A stretch of DNA of 64,000 nucleotides from Chromohalobacter israelensis (GTDB lineage: Bacteria; Pseudomonadota; Gammaproteobacteria; Pseudomonadales; Halomonadaceae). A program made the position numbers and the translations under genes. Numbering within the stretch: the stretch's first letter is position 1; every line of letters begins with the position of its first letter. Shown here in pieces: positions 25,458 to 34,423 of this stretch. The stretch covers positions 62,001-126,000 of the forward strand of contig JQNW01000005.1 in the NCBI GenBank assembly GCA_000761475.1. The letters are read 5' to 3'. Below the pieces are notes generated by a model. That model was not told the origin of the DNA, did no database searches, and was given only the letters and a program-made list of their open reading frames with translations.

Positions 25458-26714
25458 CTAGCGACACACGGCGGGCAGCTCGCCGCGCTCGCCGGCGGCT
25501 TGGCGGATCAAGAGTCGCTTGAGGGGCATCAGGCGGTGCGTGCTGGAAAGACCGACGTTACGTATCAATCGTAATGCGGGGTGTCGGGCGCCGAACAGCA
25601 GGCGGAAGCCGTCCATCAGCGCCAGCATGGCGGCGTTGTCGCCGCGCCGACGCCGAGCATAACGCGCCAGCGTGCGAGCATCGCCGAGGGCCACGCCACG
25701 TTGCCGGGCGTGGACGATCTCCTCCGCCAGCACCGCCGCATCCAGGAAGCCCAGATTGACGCCCTGGCCGGCCAGCGGGTGAATGCTGTGCGCGGCGTCG
25801 CCGATCAGGGCCAGCCCGGGGGCGGTGTAATCGTGGGCATGACGCTGGGTCAGCGGGAAGTGGTGTACTTCGTCGAGCACGTCGATCTTGCCCAGCCGGT
25901 CTTCCATGGCGGCATTCAAGGCCTCGGCGAATGCCGCCGGGTCCAGCGCCAGCAGCCGCTCGGCATGCTCGGGGCGTGTCGACCAGACGATCGAGCAATG
26001 GTGATCGTCTTCCTCGACCCGCAGGGGCAGAAAGGCCAACGGCCCGTCCGGCAAAAAGACCTGACGCGCCACGCCACCGTGGGCCTGCTCGCAGCGCAGC
26101 GTGGTGACCAGCGCCACATGGCCGGTATCGTGCTCGCGCACCTCGATGCCCGCCAGGCGGCGAAGCGGGGAGCGCGCGCCATCGGCGGCAACCACCAGCG
26201 GCGCCATCCAGCGGCTGCCATCGTCGAGGGTCAATGTCTGCGTCTCGTCTTCGCGCTCGATCCCCGACACTCGCGCGCCGAAACGCTGGGTCACGCTCGG
26301 CAGGGCGGCGAGGCGTGCTTCGAGCCCCGCCAGGACGACGTCGTTCTCGACGATATGGCCCAGCTCGCGCAGCCCGATGTCCGCCGCCTCGAAGGCGATT
26401 TCACCGCTGCCTTCGCCGTCCCAGACGCGCATGCCCTGATAGGGCGAGACACGCCGCTCGGCCATCCACGACCAGACTCCCAGATGCGTCAGCAAGCGCT
26501 GCGATACCGGCGTCAGGGCGCTGACCCGAGGAGCGGGCAGGCCGCGACCGACATCGTCGCTGGCCAGCGGCGTCGGACGGGCATCGAGTACCGTCACCGA
26601 GATGCCGGCCTCGCCGAGCAGCGCCGCCAGCGCGGCACCGACCATGCCGCCGCCGACGACGATCACCTCGTCGTGTGTCGTCTCTTCCATGTTCGTTTCC
26701 TCGTCGGCCGTCAT
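25458..26714 (-). CDS. ubiI: FAD-dependent ubiquinone-biosynthesis hydroxylase UbiI-like
   Basis: This flavin monooxygenase of about 410 aa belongs to the UbiH/UbiF/VisC/COQ6 family. It has the Rossmann motif VVGGGMVGAALAALLGEAG, the mid-protein VAADGARSPLRRLAG (DG motif) and GDAAHSIHPLAGQGVNLGFLDA binding the FAD ribityl chain. It hydroxylates the ubiquinone precursor ring (C5 in UbiI). Its 4-bp overlap with ubiH and the order pepP-ubiH-ubiI match E. coli, which supports the assignment. Start may be the ATG at 26714 or the internal METT at 26690. Confidence 0.9.
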   Translation of the reverse strand: MTADEETNMEETTHDEVIVVGGGMVGAALAALLGEAGISVTVLDARPTPLASDDVGRGLPAPRVSALTPVSQRLLTHLGVWSWMAERRVSPYQGMRVWDGEGSGEIAFEAADIGLRELGHIVENDVVLAGLEARLAALPSVTQRFGARVSGIEREDETQTLTLDDGSRWMAPLVVAADGARSPLRRLAGIEVREHDTGHVALVTTLRCEQAHGGVARQVFLPDGPLAFLPLRVEEDDHHCSIVWSTRPEHAERLLALDPAAFAEALNAAMEDRLGKIDVLDEVHHFPLTQRHAHDYTAPGLALIGDAAHSIHPLAGQGVNLGFLDAAVLAEEIVHARQRGVALGDARTLARYARRRRGDNAAMLALMDGFRLLFGARHPALRLIRNVGLSSTHRLMPLKRLLIRQAAGERGELPAVCR

Positions 26715-27913
26715 CGCTCCAGCCCCATGGCGCGGCGCGCCAGGGTGCGTCGCAGCGGACTCACGATATTGAGTCCCACCAGACCCGCGGCGCGCAGGTG
26801 GGAAAAGGCGGCATGCTCGATGCCGAACAGGCGGATCAAGCCGTCGCTGAAGCGAATCACATTACGCCGATCGGCGGCACGGCGGTTTTCGAACTCGCCC
26901 AGCAGGCCCGCACCGCCGGGTGCCTGTCCACGGGACAAGCCGTCCTCGAGGGTCGCGACCAGATCCATCACGCCCCGCAGGGCGAGGTTGAAGCCTTGCC
27001 CGGCCACCGGGTGCAGGGCATGCGCGGCATTGCCCAGCACCGCCAGATGGGGGCGCACCGGCTCGTTGGCCGTGACCAGCGACAACGGATAGGCGTCACG
27101 CCGGCCGATGCGCCGGAAACGTCCCAGACGGTCGCCGAAGGCGTCTTGCAGGCGCCTCAGGCAGACGTCGTCCGACCAGGCCAGGGCGTCTTCGCGCCGC
27201 TCGCTGGCATGCGTCCAGACCAGCGCCATCCGGCGTCCCACCATCGGCAACAGCGCCATCGGGCCTTGCGACGAGAACCGCTCGTAGGCCACACCGCCGT
27301 GATCGCGACCGACCTCGACGTTGGCGATCAAGGCATGCTGTTCATAGGGCTGCGCCTGGCTGGCGATGCCCAGCCGTTCCTTGAGCCCCGAGCGTCCGCC
27401 GTCGGCGAGCACGGTGAGCCCTGCCTCCAGGCAGGCGCCGTCGCTGAGCGTCAGGCGGTGGCCGTCGGCGATGGGCACGATGTCGTCGACACGCGCCGGA
27501 CAATGCCAGGTCAGCGGCAACGCCCCGAGGGCGGCATGCAGCACCTGGCCCATCCAGGCATTGGGGATTACGTAGCCCAGCGCGTCGAGGTCGAACTCGT
27601 CCGCCGTCAGCCGGGTGGCGCCGAAACGCCCGCGCTCGCTGACATGGATCTGACGAATCGGCGTGGCGCGCTCGGCCATGGTCGCCCACACCCCCAGGCG
27701 TTCGAAATGACGGCGCGAGCCTTGCGCGATGGCGCTGGCCCGGGCGTCGAAGCTGGGTTGAAACGTCGCCGCCTGCGCATCGTTCAGTGGCGCCGCCTCG
27801 ATCACCGCGACCCGCAGCCCATGGCGCTCGATCAACGGCGCCAGCGCACACGCCAAGCTGGCGCCGACCAAGCCGCCACCCACGATGGCGATATCCACCC
27901 GATTGCGGGGCAT
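26711..27913 (-). CDS. ubiH: 2-octaprenyl-6-methoxyphenol hydroxylase UbiH
   Basis: This 400-aa FAD monooxygenase of ubiquinone synthesis hydroxylates the ring at C1. The N-terminal IAIVGGGLVGASLACALAP dinucleotide fold, TVLADGGRSGLKERLG and GNAAHALHPVAGQGFNLALRGVMDL are diagnostic. I place the start at the ATG 27913 (MPRNRVDIA), preceded by GGAGAG, because an upstream in-frame start adds 28 residues unlike the family. It overlaps ubiI by 4 bp, showing translational coupling, and lies downstream of pepP. Confidence 0.93.
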   Translation of the reverse strand: MPRNRVDIAIVGGGLVGASLACALAPLIERHGLRVAVIEAAPLNDAQAATFQPSFDARASAIAQGSRRHFERLGVWATMAERATPIRQIHVSERGRFGATRLTADEFDLDALGYVIPNAWMGQVLHAALGALPLTWHCPARVDDIVPIADGHRLTLSDGACLEAGLTVLADGGRSGLKERLGIASQAQPYEQHALIANVEVGRDHGGVAYERFSSQGPMALLPMVGRRMALVWTHASERREDALAWSDDVCLRRLQDAFGDRLGRFRRIGRRDAYPLSLVTANEPVRPHLAVLGNAAHALHPVAGQGFNLALRGVMDLVATLEDGLSRGQAPGGAGLLGEFENRRAADRRNVIRFSDGLIRLFGIEHAAFSHLRAAGLVGLNIVSPLRRTLARRAMGLER

Positions 27914-28091
27914 CGCAAACTCTCCCTGTCGGCTCCGAACGTCCCGCCATCGGCGATGGCGGGACACGCTGTTTTGTACCACGTTAAGGGCATGCACGGC
28001 AGTCGTGGCGGGCCTCTCCCGGCCACGGCCGCCGCGCTTACGTATTCATAACGTAATTACGTAAGCACCATTAATGACGATCAAAAATTGA

Positions 28092-29429
28092 TCAACGGTC
28101 ATGCATGAGTGCCTCGATATCCGCCACCGATTTCGGCACATCCGTCGTCAGCACCTCCCGACCCGTGGCGGTCACCGCCACATCGTCCTCGATGCGAATG
28201 CCGATGCCCCGATACGCCTCGGGAATATCCTCGGCGTCGGGGATGTAGAGTCCGGGCTCGACGGTCAGCACCATGCCCGGCATCAGCTCGCGTGGCTGTC
28301 CCTCCAGGCGATAATCGCCGACGTCATGCACGTCGAGCCCCAGCCAGTGCGAGGTCGCATGCAGGAAGAAACGCCGGTACCCGTGGTCGTCGATACGCGT
28401 CTCGAGCGGACCTTCGAGCAAGCCCAGGCGAATGAGCCCGTCGGTCAGGTCACGCACGACGCCTTCGTGTATCGCCTGCAATGTCGTGCCGGGCGCGACG
28501 GCCGCCACGGCACGGCACTGGGCCTCGAGCACGAGGTCATAGAGTTCTCGCTGGGCCGGGGAGAAACGCCCATTGACCGGAAAGGTGCGGGTGATGTCAC
28601 CGGCGTAGAGATCGAACTCGCCACCGGCATCGATCAGCACCAGGTCGCCATCGTTCAGCGTCGCGCCGTTTTCGATATAGTGCAGCACACAGGCGTTCTC
28701 GCCGCCGCCGACGATCGTCGCATAGGCCGGCGCACGGGCGCCGTGCCAGGCGAATTCGTGTTCGAGCTCCGCCTGCAGCTGATACTCCTGCAGGCCGGGG
28801 CACACGCTCCGCATGGCACGCCGATGAGCCGCCGCTGAAATGCGTGCCGCGTGACGCATGAGGTCGAGTTCCGTCTCGCTCTTGATCAGGCGGCGCTCGT
28901 GGATCAACGGCGCCACATCGGCGAAGGCGCGTGGTGCGCGCGCGCCCCGTCGTGCCTGGGCCGCCAGCTCGGCGCGCAGGGACTCGGCCAGGGCCAGCGT
29001 CTCGCCGTCGTCGAAGGGCAGGTACAGCGTTTCACGCCCATCGAGCAGCTCGGGCAGGAGGGCATCGCGTTCGTCGTTTTCGTAGGCCGCATCCAGACCG
29101 TACGTCGTCACGGCCTTCTCGGCACCGATGCGAAGGCCGGTCCAGGCCTCCATGTGCGGATCCTTTTCCTGGCAGAACAGCACCGCCTCGCCGTCCTCGC
29201 GGCCGGGCAACAGCACCAGCAGGGCATCCGGCTCGGGAAAACCGCTCAGGTAATGAAAGTCGCTGTCCTGGCGAAACGGGTATTCGCTGTCGCGGTTGCG
29301 GGTCTTCAACGAGGCCGCCGAGAGCAGCACGGCGCTTTGCGGCGGCAGGGCCGCCATCAGCGACTGGCGGCGGGCACGGTATTCAGCAAGAGAAATCGCC
29401 GCAGGGCGCGGCAGGGGAGTGCGGGGCAT
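28092..29429 (-). CDS. pepP: Xaa-Pro aminopeptidase PepP
   Basis: This 445-aa cytosolic metallopeptidase (M24B) removes N-terminal residues before proline. The N-terminal AMP_N domain begins SLAEYRARRQSLMAALP. The catalytic domain shows the metal ligands Asp in VLIDAGGEFDLYAGDITRTFPV, His in HATSHWLGLDVHDVG and Glu in LTVEPGLYIP and GIRIEDDV. Length matches E. coli PepP (441 aa). The start at 29429 follows GAGGAG. It belongs to the conserved ygfB-pepP-ubiH-ubiI operon. Confidence 0.95.
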   Translation of the reverse strand: MPRTPLPRPAAISLAEYRARRQSLMAALPPQSAVLLSAASLKTRNRDSEYPFRQDSDFHYLSGFPEPDALLVLLPGREDGEAVLFCQEKDPHMEAWTGLRIGAEKAVTTYGLDAAYENDERDALLPELLDGRETLYLPFDDGETLALAESLRAELAAQARRGARAPRAFADVAPLIHERRLIKSETELDLMRHAARISAAAHRRAMRSVCPGLQEYQLQAELEHEFAWHGARAPAYATIVGGGENACVLHYIENGATLNDGDLVLIDAGGEFDLYAGDITRTFPVNGRFSPAQRELYDLVLEAQCRAVAAVAPGTTLQAIHEGVVRDLTDGLIRLGLLEGPLETRIDDHGYRRFFLHATSHWLGLDVHDVGDYRLEGQPRELMPGMVLTVEPGLYIPDAEDIPEAYRGIGIRIEDDVAVTATGREVLTTDVPKSVADIEALMHDR

Positions 29430-29484
29430 GACAAGCTCCTCGGTCGCGGGGGCACGCCGGGGCGCACCCCGGCGCGCGAGCCCA

Positions 29485-30087
29485 TCAGTGTGTCCGGTCG
29501 GGCGGCGTGCTGCCGTCATCCTCGGTGTCGACGCGCTCGACCTGGGGCTGACCGGGGTGCTGCTCGGTGTAGAGCAGCATGGCCGCCATGCGGGCATGCT
29601 CGGTCAAGGCGAACAGGTCGTTCTCGTTCTCCGCGGTCTCGTCGAGCTCGATGTCGAACTCGGTGAGCGAAGCGAGATCCTCGAGCACTTCGCGCAGGGC
29701 CGCCGACCAGCCATCGCGCTTGTCGCTGGCGACTTCGGCGACGGCCTCCAGGAAGCCCTGAGTCCACTCCTGGAGCCCGCGGGCGCGCTCGGCGAGGGAG
29801 AACAGCTCATCCGGCAGCAGGGGCTCGAAATTGAGCTCCGGCGCGGCCAGGGCATCGAGCGTCTGCTGTCGCCAGGCGAGGAGCACTTCGCCATCCTCGC
29901 GGCTCTTGGGTTGATCGACGCCCAGGGTCGCGCAGACTTCCTCGAGCCAGGTGTCGGCGGCGATATCGTCCAGCGCCAGACGTGCGCACAGGCGGCCGTC
30001 GAGAAACGCTGGAGACTGCAGGCTGCCATGGGCGAGGAAGGTGTCGGCGACACGGGAAAAATCGAGTTGTTCGTCGATGAGGGACAT
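29485..30087 (-). CDS. ygfB: UPF0149 family protein YgfB
   Basis: This 200-aa acidic helical protein carries the UPF0149 signatures HGSLQSPAFLDGRLCARLAL and QEWTQGFLEAVAEV and an acidic block EFDIELDETAENENDLF. In Pseudomonas aeruginosa YgfB interferes with antitermination at the ampDh3 promoter and so affects beta-lactam resistance; whether this holds here is unknown. It is the first gene of the pepP-ubiHI operon and is divergent from zapA. Confidence 0.9.
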   Translation of the reverse strand: MSLIDEQLDFSRVADTFLAHGSLQSPAFLDGRLCARLALDDIAADTWLEEVCATLGVDQPKSREDGEVLLAWRQQTLDALAAPELNFEPLLPDELFSLAERARGLQEWTQGFLEAVAEVASDKRDGWSAALREVLEDLASLTEFDIELDETAENENDLFALTEHARMAAMLLYTEQHPGQPQVERVDTEDDGSTPPDRTH

Positions 30088-30124
30088 GAAACGGTCCTAT
30101 GGTGTGGCAGGCCGCCGGGGCGCG

Positions 30125-30153
30125 TTGACCGCGACCTGGCGGCTCTTTATAGT
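30125..30153 (+). promoter_or_regulatory. Sigma-70 promoter for zapA
   Basis: TTGACC (30125-30130), a 17-bp spacer and TATAGT (30148-30153) form a near-consensus promoter facing zapA in the ygfB/zapA divergent gap. Confidence 0.75.
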
Positions 30154-30300
30154 GATCGATGGCTTACATGGCGGCGAACGCAGGCTCGCGACGGCAGGAT
30201 GCCGATGTCGTCGAGGCCGTTCCCACCACCGCGCTCGGCGCGGAAACCTGGTTTCATCTTACCGCATCGGGCCCGACCTTGGCCCGCTCTGGAGCGACCC

Positions 30301-30618
30301 ATGACCGACGCCTCGCGGCCGACGATCGAAATCACGCTGCTGGGACGCCCCTACGTGATTGCCTGCCCGCCCGACCAGGAAGACGATCTCAAGCGCGCGG
30401 CGCGCTATCTGGATCGCGCCATGAACGGCATCCACGCCCAGGGCAAGGTACAGGGCGCCGAGCGAATCGCCATCATGGCGGCGCTGAACATCACCCATGA
30501 ACTCCTCGAGGCGCTCGACAACCAGCGCGAGGGCGAAGCCAGCCTGTCGCGCGTCAACGAGCGTCTGGAAAACGCCTTGGCCAATGTGCCCTCGAATGCG
30601 AACGATGCCACGACCTGA
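30301..30618 (+). CDS. zapA: Cell division protein ZapA
   Basis: This 105-aa protein bundles FtsZ protofilaments at the division ring. The N-terminal beta segment IEITLLGRPYVIACPPDQEDDLKRAARYLDRAM and the IAIMAALNITHELL helix are characteristic, followed by a coiled-coil tail. The ATG at 30301 is chosen because the conserved domain begins a few residues later; a much longer in-frame extension upstream is antisense to ygfB. The position directly before 6S RNA and fau is the conserved gammaproteobacterial arrangement. Confidence 0.95.
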   Translation: MTDASRPTIEITLLGRPYVIACPPDQEDDLKRAARYLDRAMNGIHAQGKVQGAERIAIMAALNITHELLEALDNQREGEASLSRVNERLENALANVPSNANDATT

Positions 30619-30629
30619 GGTTTAACGTT

Positions 30630-30657
30630 TTGGCGACGCCCCGGTGTCTGCTAGGAT
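30630..30657 (+). promoter_or_regulatory. Promoter of 6S RNA
   Basis: TTGGCG (30630-30635), a 16-bp spacer and TAGGAT (30652-30657) lie 7 bp before the likely 6S RNA 5' end. Confidence 0.6.
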
Positions 30658-30663
30658 AGAGAC

Positions 30664-30850
30664 GTTCCCTGAGGTGTTCGCCAGTCGTTGTATTCCCTCG
30701 AGCCTATGCGCATTACCACGGGGGCCAAATGCTAGACGGGTCTGTGTGCATGTCCGTGCGACGGAAAGCCTGATGACTCGTCTGCGGCCACCCACCTTGA
30801 ACCTTTAGGTTCAGGGCCAAGACGACAGCGGCACTTTGGGGAACCTCCCA
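30664..30850 (+). ncRNA. ssrS: 6S RNA
   Basis: This RNA of about 185 nt lies between zapA and fau. The ends GTTCCCTGAGGTGTTCGCC and GGCACTTTGGGGAACCTCC pair in a long closing stem, as in E. coli 6S RNA. The downstream strand holds the conserved CACCTTGAACC and TTCAGGGCCAAGACGACAGCGG, and a large central bubble mimics an open promoter. 6S RNA binds the sigma-70 RNA polymerase holoenzyme in stationary phase. Ends are approximate. Confidence 0.92.
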
Positions 30851-30852
30851 TC

Positions 30853-31479
30853 ATGACGCATGACGCTACCTCCGACATGCCCAGCCGGCGACAGCTTCGC
30901 CGCACTCTTCGCCAGCGCCGACGCGGCCTTTCCGCAGCGCAGCGCCGCCAGGCTGCACGCCTGTTGAGCCAACGCCTGCGTCGCTTGCCGGAAGTCAAAC
31001 GCGCGCGCCGAGTCGCACTCTATCTACCCAACGACGGCGAGATCGACCCTCGTCCGCTGATCGACTGGTTTCGACGGCGCGGGGCCCACGTCTATCTGCC
31101 GGTACTGCGTCCGCTATCCGACAACCGGCTGTGGTTCGTGCATTACCACGCAAGCACGCCCATGCGCACCAATCGCTTCTCGATCCCCGAGCCCTGTACG
31201 CGCCATGGCGCGCACCATGCGCGACGCTTGCCCGCCTGGGCGCTGGATCTGGTGCTCATGCCACTGGTCGGCTTCGATGCCAGCGGCAATCGACTGGGCA
31301 TGGGCGGCGGCTTCTACGACCGCACCTTCGCCTTCCGGCGTCTGCGCCGGCCGCACCCGTGCCTGATCGGTCTCGCTCACGATTGTCAGTACGTCGAGCG
31401 GCTTCCCGCAGCGGACTGGGACATCCCCCTGGATGCCATCGTCAGCGATGCCCGCGTGGTACGCCCGACTCGCACTTGA
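30853..31479 (+). CDS. fau: 5-formyltetrahydrofolate cyclo-ligase
   Basis: This 208-aa cytosolic enzyme turns 5-formyl-THF into 5,10-methenyl-THF using ATP. It has a basic N-terminal helix (RRQLRRTLRQRRRGLS), then RVALYLPNDGEIDPRPLI, and the substrate/ATP-binding MPLVGFDASGNRLGMGGGFYDRTF. The ATG lies immediately after 6S RNA, so the RNA and the gene are one transcript from which 6S is processed, as in relatives where the gene is called ygfA or fau. A strong terminator follows. Confidence 0.95.
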   Translation: MTHDATSDMPSRRQLRRTLRQRRRGLSAAQRRQAARLLSQRLRRLPEVKRARRVALYLPNDGEIDPRPLIDWFRRRGAHVYLPVLRPLSDNRLWFVHYHASTPMRTNRFSIPEPCTRHGAHHARRLPAWALDLVLMPLVGFDASGNRLGMGGGFYDRTFAFRRLRRPHPCLIGLAHDCQYVERLPAADWDIPLDAIVSDARVVRPTRT

Positions 31480-31511
31480 GCCTGGCAGGAACTGGCGAAG
31501 CCCGGAAATGG

Positions 31512-31547
31512 AAACGGCCGCTGACAGTGAACTGTCAGCGGCCGTTT
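31512..31547. terminator. Rho-independent terminator after fau
   Basis: A perfect 16-bp stem (31512-31527 with 31532-31547) with a TGAA loop and AAA/TTT ends. It could work for transcripts from both sides. Confidence 0.9.
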
Positions 31548-31600
31548 GCCCGGTCATGCGACTCTCGGCAGTGGAACCGACCGGCGGTCGGCTCGGACGC

Positions 31601-31696
31601 CTAGGTACCCATCAATGTTTGTGCGTACCCTGTCGCGACCACTCCCAAGCCGAACACCAGTACCAAAGCCATGACCAAATCAGGCTTGCGTTTCAT
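31601..31696 (-). CDS. Small membrane peptide, 31 aa
   Basis: The frame begins MKRKPDLVMALVLVFGLGVV and ends ATGYAQTLMGT. It has a positively charged start and one hydrophobic helix, so it should be a single-pass inner-membrane peptide. GAGCAGGA precedes the ATG, and a TTGTCA/TATAGT promoter with 17-bp spacing sits upstream. It forms its own unit between fau and ilvA. I recall similar MKRKPDL... peptides in Halomonas and Pseudomonas, but cannot confirm that here. Function unknown. Confidence 0.7.
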   Translation of the reverse strand: MKRKPDLVMALVLVFGLGVVATGYAQTLMGT

Positions 31697-31746
31697 TTCC
31701 TGCTCCGTAAGAAACGGTTGTTTTACCACCCCAAATAACGCATACG

Positions 31747-31775
31747 ACTATAGGCTCAGCTATCGGGGTTGACAA
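31747..31775 (-). promoter_or_regulatory. Sigma-70 promoter of the 31-aa peptide gene
   Basis: On the minus strand TTGTCA (31775-31770), a 17-bp spacer and TATAGT (31752-31747) give a near-consensus promoter 51 bp upstream of the ATG. Confidence 0.75.
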
Positions 31776-31840
31776 CGGCCCTCGGGCATTAGAATGAAAC
31801 GTTTGGTTAACGAACATCGTTCGCGCCGGACTTCCTTCAT

Positions 31841-31889
31841 GCCGCCGACATGAGAGCCTATCGGGAGACAGTTTCTCATAATCGGCGGC
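31841..31889. other. Hairpin downstream of ilvA
   Basis: Two stacked stems (GCCGCCGA/TCGGCGGC and ATGAGA/TCTCAT) lie just past the ilvA stop. There is no T-run, so it may stabilise the mRNA 3' end rather than terminate. Confidence 0.45.
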
Positions 31890-31921
31890 TATGAAGGCAG
31901 CGTCGTCTCGACGTCCCCGTC

Positions 31922-33436
31922 TCAGGCCATGAACAGACGATAGGCGGGATTGTCGGATTCCTTCCAGTAGCGATAGCCGATGCGTTCGAAATGTTCCTCG
32001 ACATGCGCCCGGGCGCCATTGGGGATCTGCATGCCCACCAGCACTCGGCCATACGCCGCGCCATGGTTGCGGTAGTGGAACAGTGAAATGTTCCAGTCGC
32101 CGGGCAGATGAGTCAGGAAGTTCATCAGCGCCCCGGGGCGTTCGGGGAACTCGAACCGGTAGACTTCTTCGCTGAAGTGCTCCTTGGGACGCCCGCCACC
32201 GAGATGGCGAATATGCAGCTTGGCCAGTTCGTTGTCGGTGAGGTCCTCCACCGGATAACCGGCCTCGCGCAACTTGTCGATCACCGCCTGGCGGTCCTCG
32301 CCGCCCGGCTTGACCTGCACGCCGACGAAGATGTGCGCGTGGTCGGGGTCGGCATAGCGGTAATTGAACTCGGTGACCATGCGCTTGCCGATGGTCTTGC
32401 AGAATTTCTTGAAACTGCCCGGCCGTTCGGGAATCGTCACCGCCAGAATCGCCTCGCGCTGCTCGCCCAGCTCCGTGCGCTCGGCGATGTGCTGCAGACG
32501 ATCGAAATTGGTGTTGGCGCCCGAGTTGATGCACAGCAGGGTCTCGCCCTCGGCGTTCTGCTGCTGGATGTACTTCTTGAGCCCCGCCAGCGACAGCGCG
32601 CCGGAGGTCTCGGCGACCGCCCGCGTATCCTCGAAGATGTCCTTGACCGCCGCGCACATCTCATCGGTGGTGACGGTGATCACGCCATCCACCCAGTGGC
32701 GTAGGATCTCGAACGGCGCTTCGCCGATCTGCGCCACGGCGACGCCCTCGGCGAACACGCCGACCTGGTCGAGGGTGACCCGCTCGCCGGCTTCCAGGGC
32801 CGCCTTGAGGCAGGCGGCGTCTTCCGCCTCGACCCCGTACACCTTGATCTCGGGGCGCAGGTACTTGATGTACGCCACCACGCCGGCGAGCAGCCCGCCA
32901 CCGCCCACGGGCACGAATACCGCGTCCAGCGGTCCGCTGTGCTGACGCAGGATCTCCATGCCCACCGTGCCCTGGCCGGCGATCACGTCGTTATCGTCGA
33001 AGGGCGGAATGTAGGTGTAGCCATGCTCGTCGATCAGCTCGCGCGCATGTGCCAGCGCCTCGCCGAAGGCATCGCCCTTGAGCACGACCTTGGCGCCACG
33101 CGCGCGCACGGCCTGGACCTTGATGTCGGGCGTGATGCGCGGCATCACGATGACCGCCTTGACGCCCATCTGCTTGGCGGCCATGGCCAGGCCCTGGGCA
33201 TGGTTGCCGGCGGACGCGGCGATCACGCCCTTGGCCTTCTGTTCATCGCTCAGCTGGGCCATCTTGTTGTAGGCGCCGCGAATCTTGAAGGAGTAGACCG
33301 GCTGCAAATCCTCGCGCTTGATCAGAATCGTGTTGTTGAGACGGCGGGAGAGAAAGGGAGCAGGGGATATCGGCGTTTCCCGGGCCGCTTCGTAAACGCG
33401 AGCCTGGAGGATTTTCTTGACGGTCTCTTCTAGCAT
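31922..33436 (-). CDS. ilvA: Threonine ammonia-lyase, biosynthetic
   Basis: This 504-aa PLP enzyme makes 2-oxobutanoate from threonine, the first step to isoleucine. The catalytic domain has the PLP lysine at residue 51 in VYSFKIRGAYNKM, SAGNHAQGLAMAAK, and GGGGLLAGVVAYIK, the phosphate-binding loop. Two ACT-like regulatory domains follow (PERPGSFKKFCKTIG and PERPGALMNFLTHL), the layout of the isoleucine-inhibited biosynthetic form. The ATG at 33436 fits the family; a longer frame upstream is noise. It is divergent from rpiA, as in many gammaproteobacteria. Confidence 0.95.
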   Translation of the reverse strand: MLEETVKKILQARVYEAARETPISPAPFLSRRLNNTILIKREDLQPVYSFKIRGAYNKMAQLSDEQKAKGVIAASAGNHAQGLAMAAKQMGVKAVIVMPRITPDIKVQAVRARGAKVVLKGDAFGEALAHARELIDEHGYTYIPPFDDNDVIAGQGTVGMEILRQHSGPLDAVFVPVGGGGLLAGVVAYIKYLRPEIKVYGVEAEDAACLKAALEAGERVTLDQVGVFAEGVAVAQIGEAPFEILRHWVDGVITVTTDEMCAAVKDIFEDTRAVAETSGALSLAGLKKYIQQQNAEGETLLCINSGANTNFDRLQHIAERTELGEQREAILAVTIPERPGSFKKFCKTIGKRMVTEFNYRYADPDHAHIFVGVQVKPGGEDRQAVIDKLREAGYPVEDLTDNELAKLHIRHLGGGRPKEHFSEEVYRFEFPERPGALMNFLTHLPGDWNISLFHYRNHGAAYGRVLVGMQIPNGARAHVEEHFERIGYRYWKESDNPAYRLFMA

Positions 33437-33717
33437 TCTGGTGTGTCCTGCGAATTCGCACGTCTCATTGGAAAACCGGCTCCCACTCCCCGCACCCCGC
33501 CGAATCGGACAAGACGCCGTCGCCGCGAGCGGCACGGACAACGAGAATGAGCGCCAGCATGGGGCCAAACCGGTAGCAAACTTCCATTGTTAGCAGAGCG
33601 CGCGGCGTGGCGTCCAGCCCCGGGCACTGCCATGTCGCTGTCACGCCCTCTTACCGCACGACGATAAGCCTTATAATGGGCACCGCACTTCGCTTTACTC
33701 GCCAAGACGGACACGAC

Positions 33718-34389
33718 ATGACCCAGGACGAACTCAAGCGCGCGGTGGCCGCCGCCGCCATCGAGGAAATCACGCCCTTGCTGGGGCGCGACACCATCAT
33801 CGGCGTGGGCACCGGGTCCACCGCCAACTTCTTCGTGGACCTCCTCGCCGAGCACAAGCATGACTTCCTCGGCGCAGTGGCAAGCTCGGAGGCCACGGGC
33901 AAGCGCCTGCGCGATCACGGCATCGACGTTTACGAGCTCAATCACGTGGGCACGGTGCCGGTCTATGTCGACGGCGCCGACGAGATCGATGCGCACTTCA
34001 ACATGATCAAGGGCGGCGGTGCGGCGCTGACACGGGAGAAGATCGTCGCGGCCTGCGCGGAACGTTTCGTGTGCATCGCCGACGCTTCCAAGCGCGTCGA
34101 CGTGCTCGGCGGCTTTCCGCTGCCCATCGAGGTGATCCCCATGGCGCGTTCCTACGTGGCGCGGGAGATGGTCAAGCTGGGCATCACGCCGGTCTACCGC
34201 GACGGCGTGGTCACCGACAACGGCAACCAGATCCTCGACGGTTACGAATGCCTGTTCGAGGACCCCAGGGCCATGGAGCAGCGGCTCAACAACATCGTCG
34301 GCGTGGTGACCAACGGGCTCTTCGCTCAGCGCGGCGCGGATGTGCTGCTGCTGGGAACGGAGCATGGCGTCGAGCGCCACACGCCCTGA
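33718..34389 (+). CDS. rpiA: Ribose-5-phosphate isomerase A
   Basis: This 223-aa enzyme interconverts ribose 5-phosphate and ribulose 5-phosphate in the pentose phosphate pathway. Signatures are [18 protein letters not shown] near residue 26-43, [26 protein letters not shown] with the catalytic Asp and Lys, and [14 protein letters not shown]. The size equals E. coli RpiA (219 aa) closely. The ATG at 33718 begins the conserved MTQDELK start. It is a single-gene unit divergent from ilvA. Confidence 0.96.
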   Translation: MTQDELKRAVAAAAIEEITPLLGRDTIIGVGTGSTANFFVDLLAEHKHDFLGAVASSEATGKRLRDHGIDVYELNHVGTVPVYVDGADEIDAHFNMIKGGGAALTREKIVAACAERFVCIADASKRVDVLGGFPLPIEVIPMARSYVAREMVKLGITPVYRDGVVTDNGNQILDGYECLFEDPRAMEQRLNNIVGVVTNGLFAQRGADVLLLGTEHGVERHTP

Positions 34390-34423
34390 CGACACGGGCC
34401 GTGCACTACCGCGACGTGGCGGG

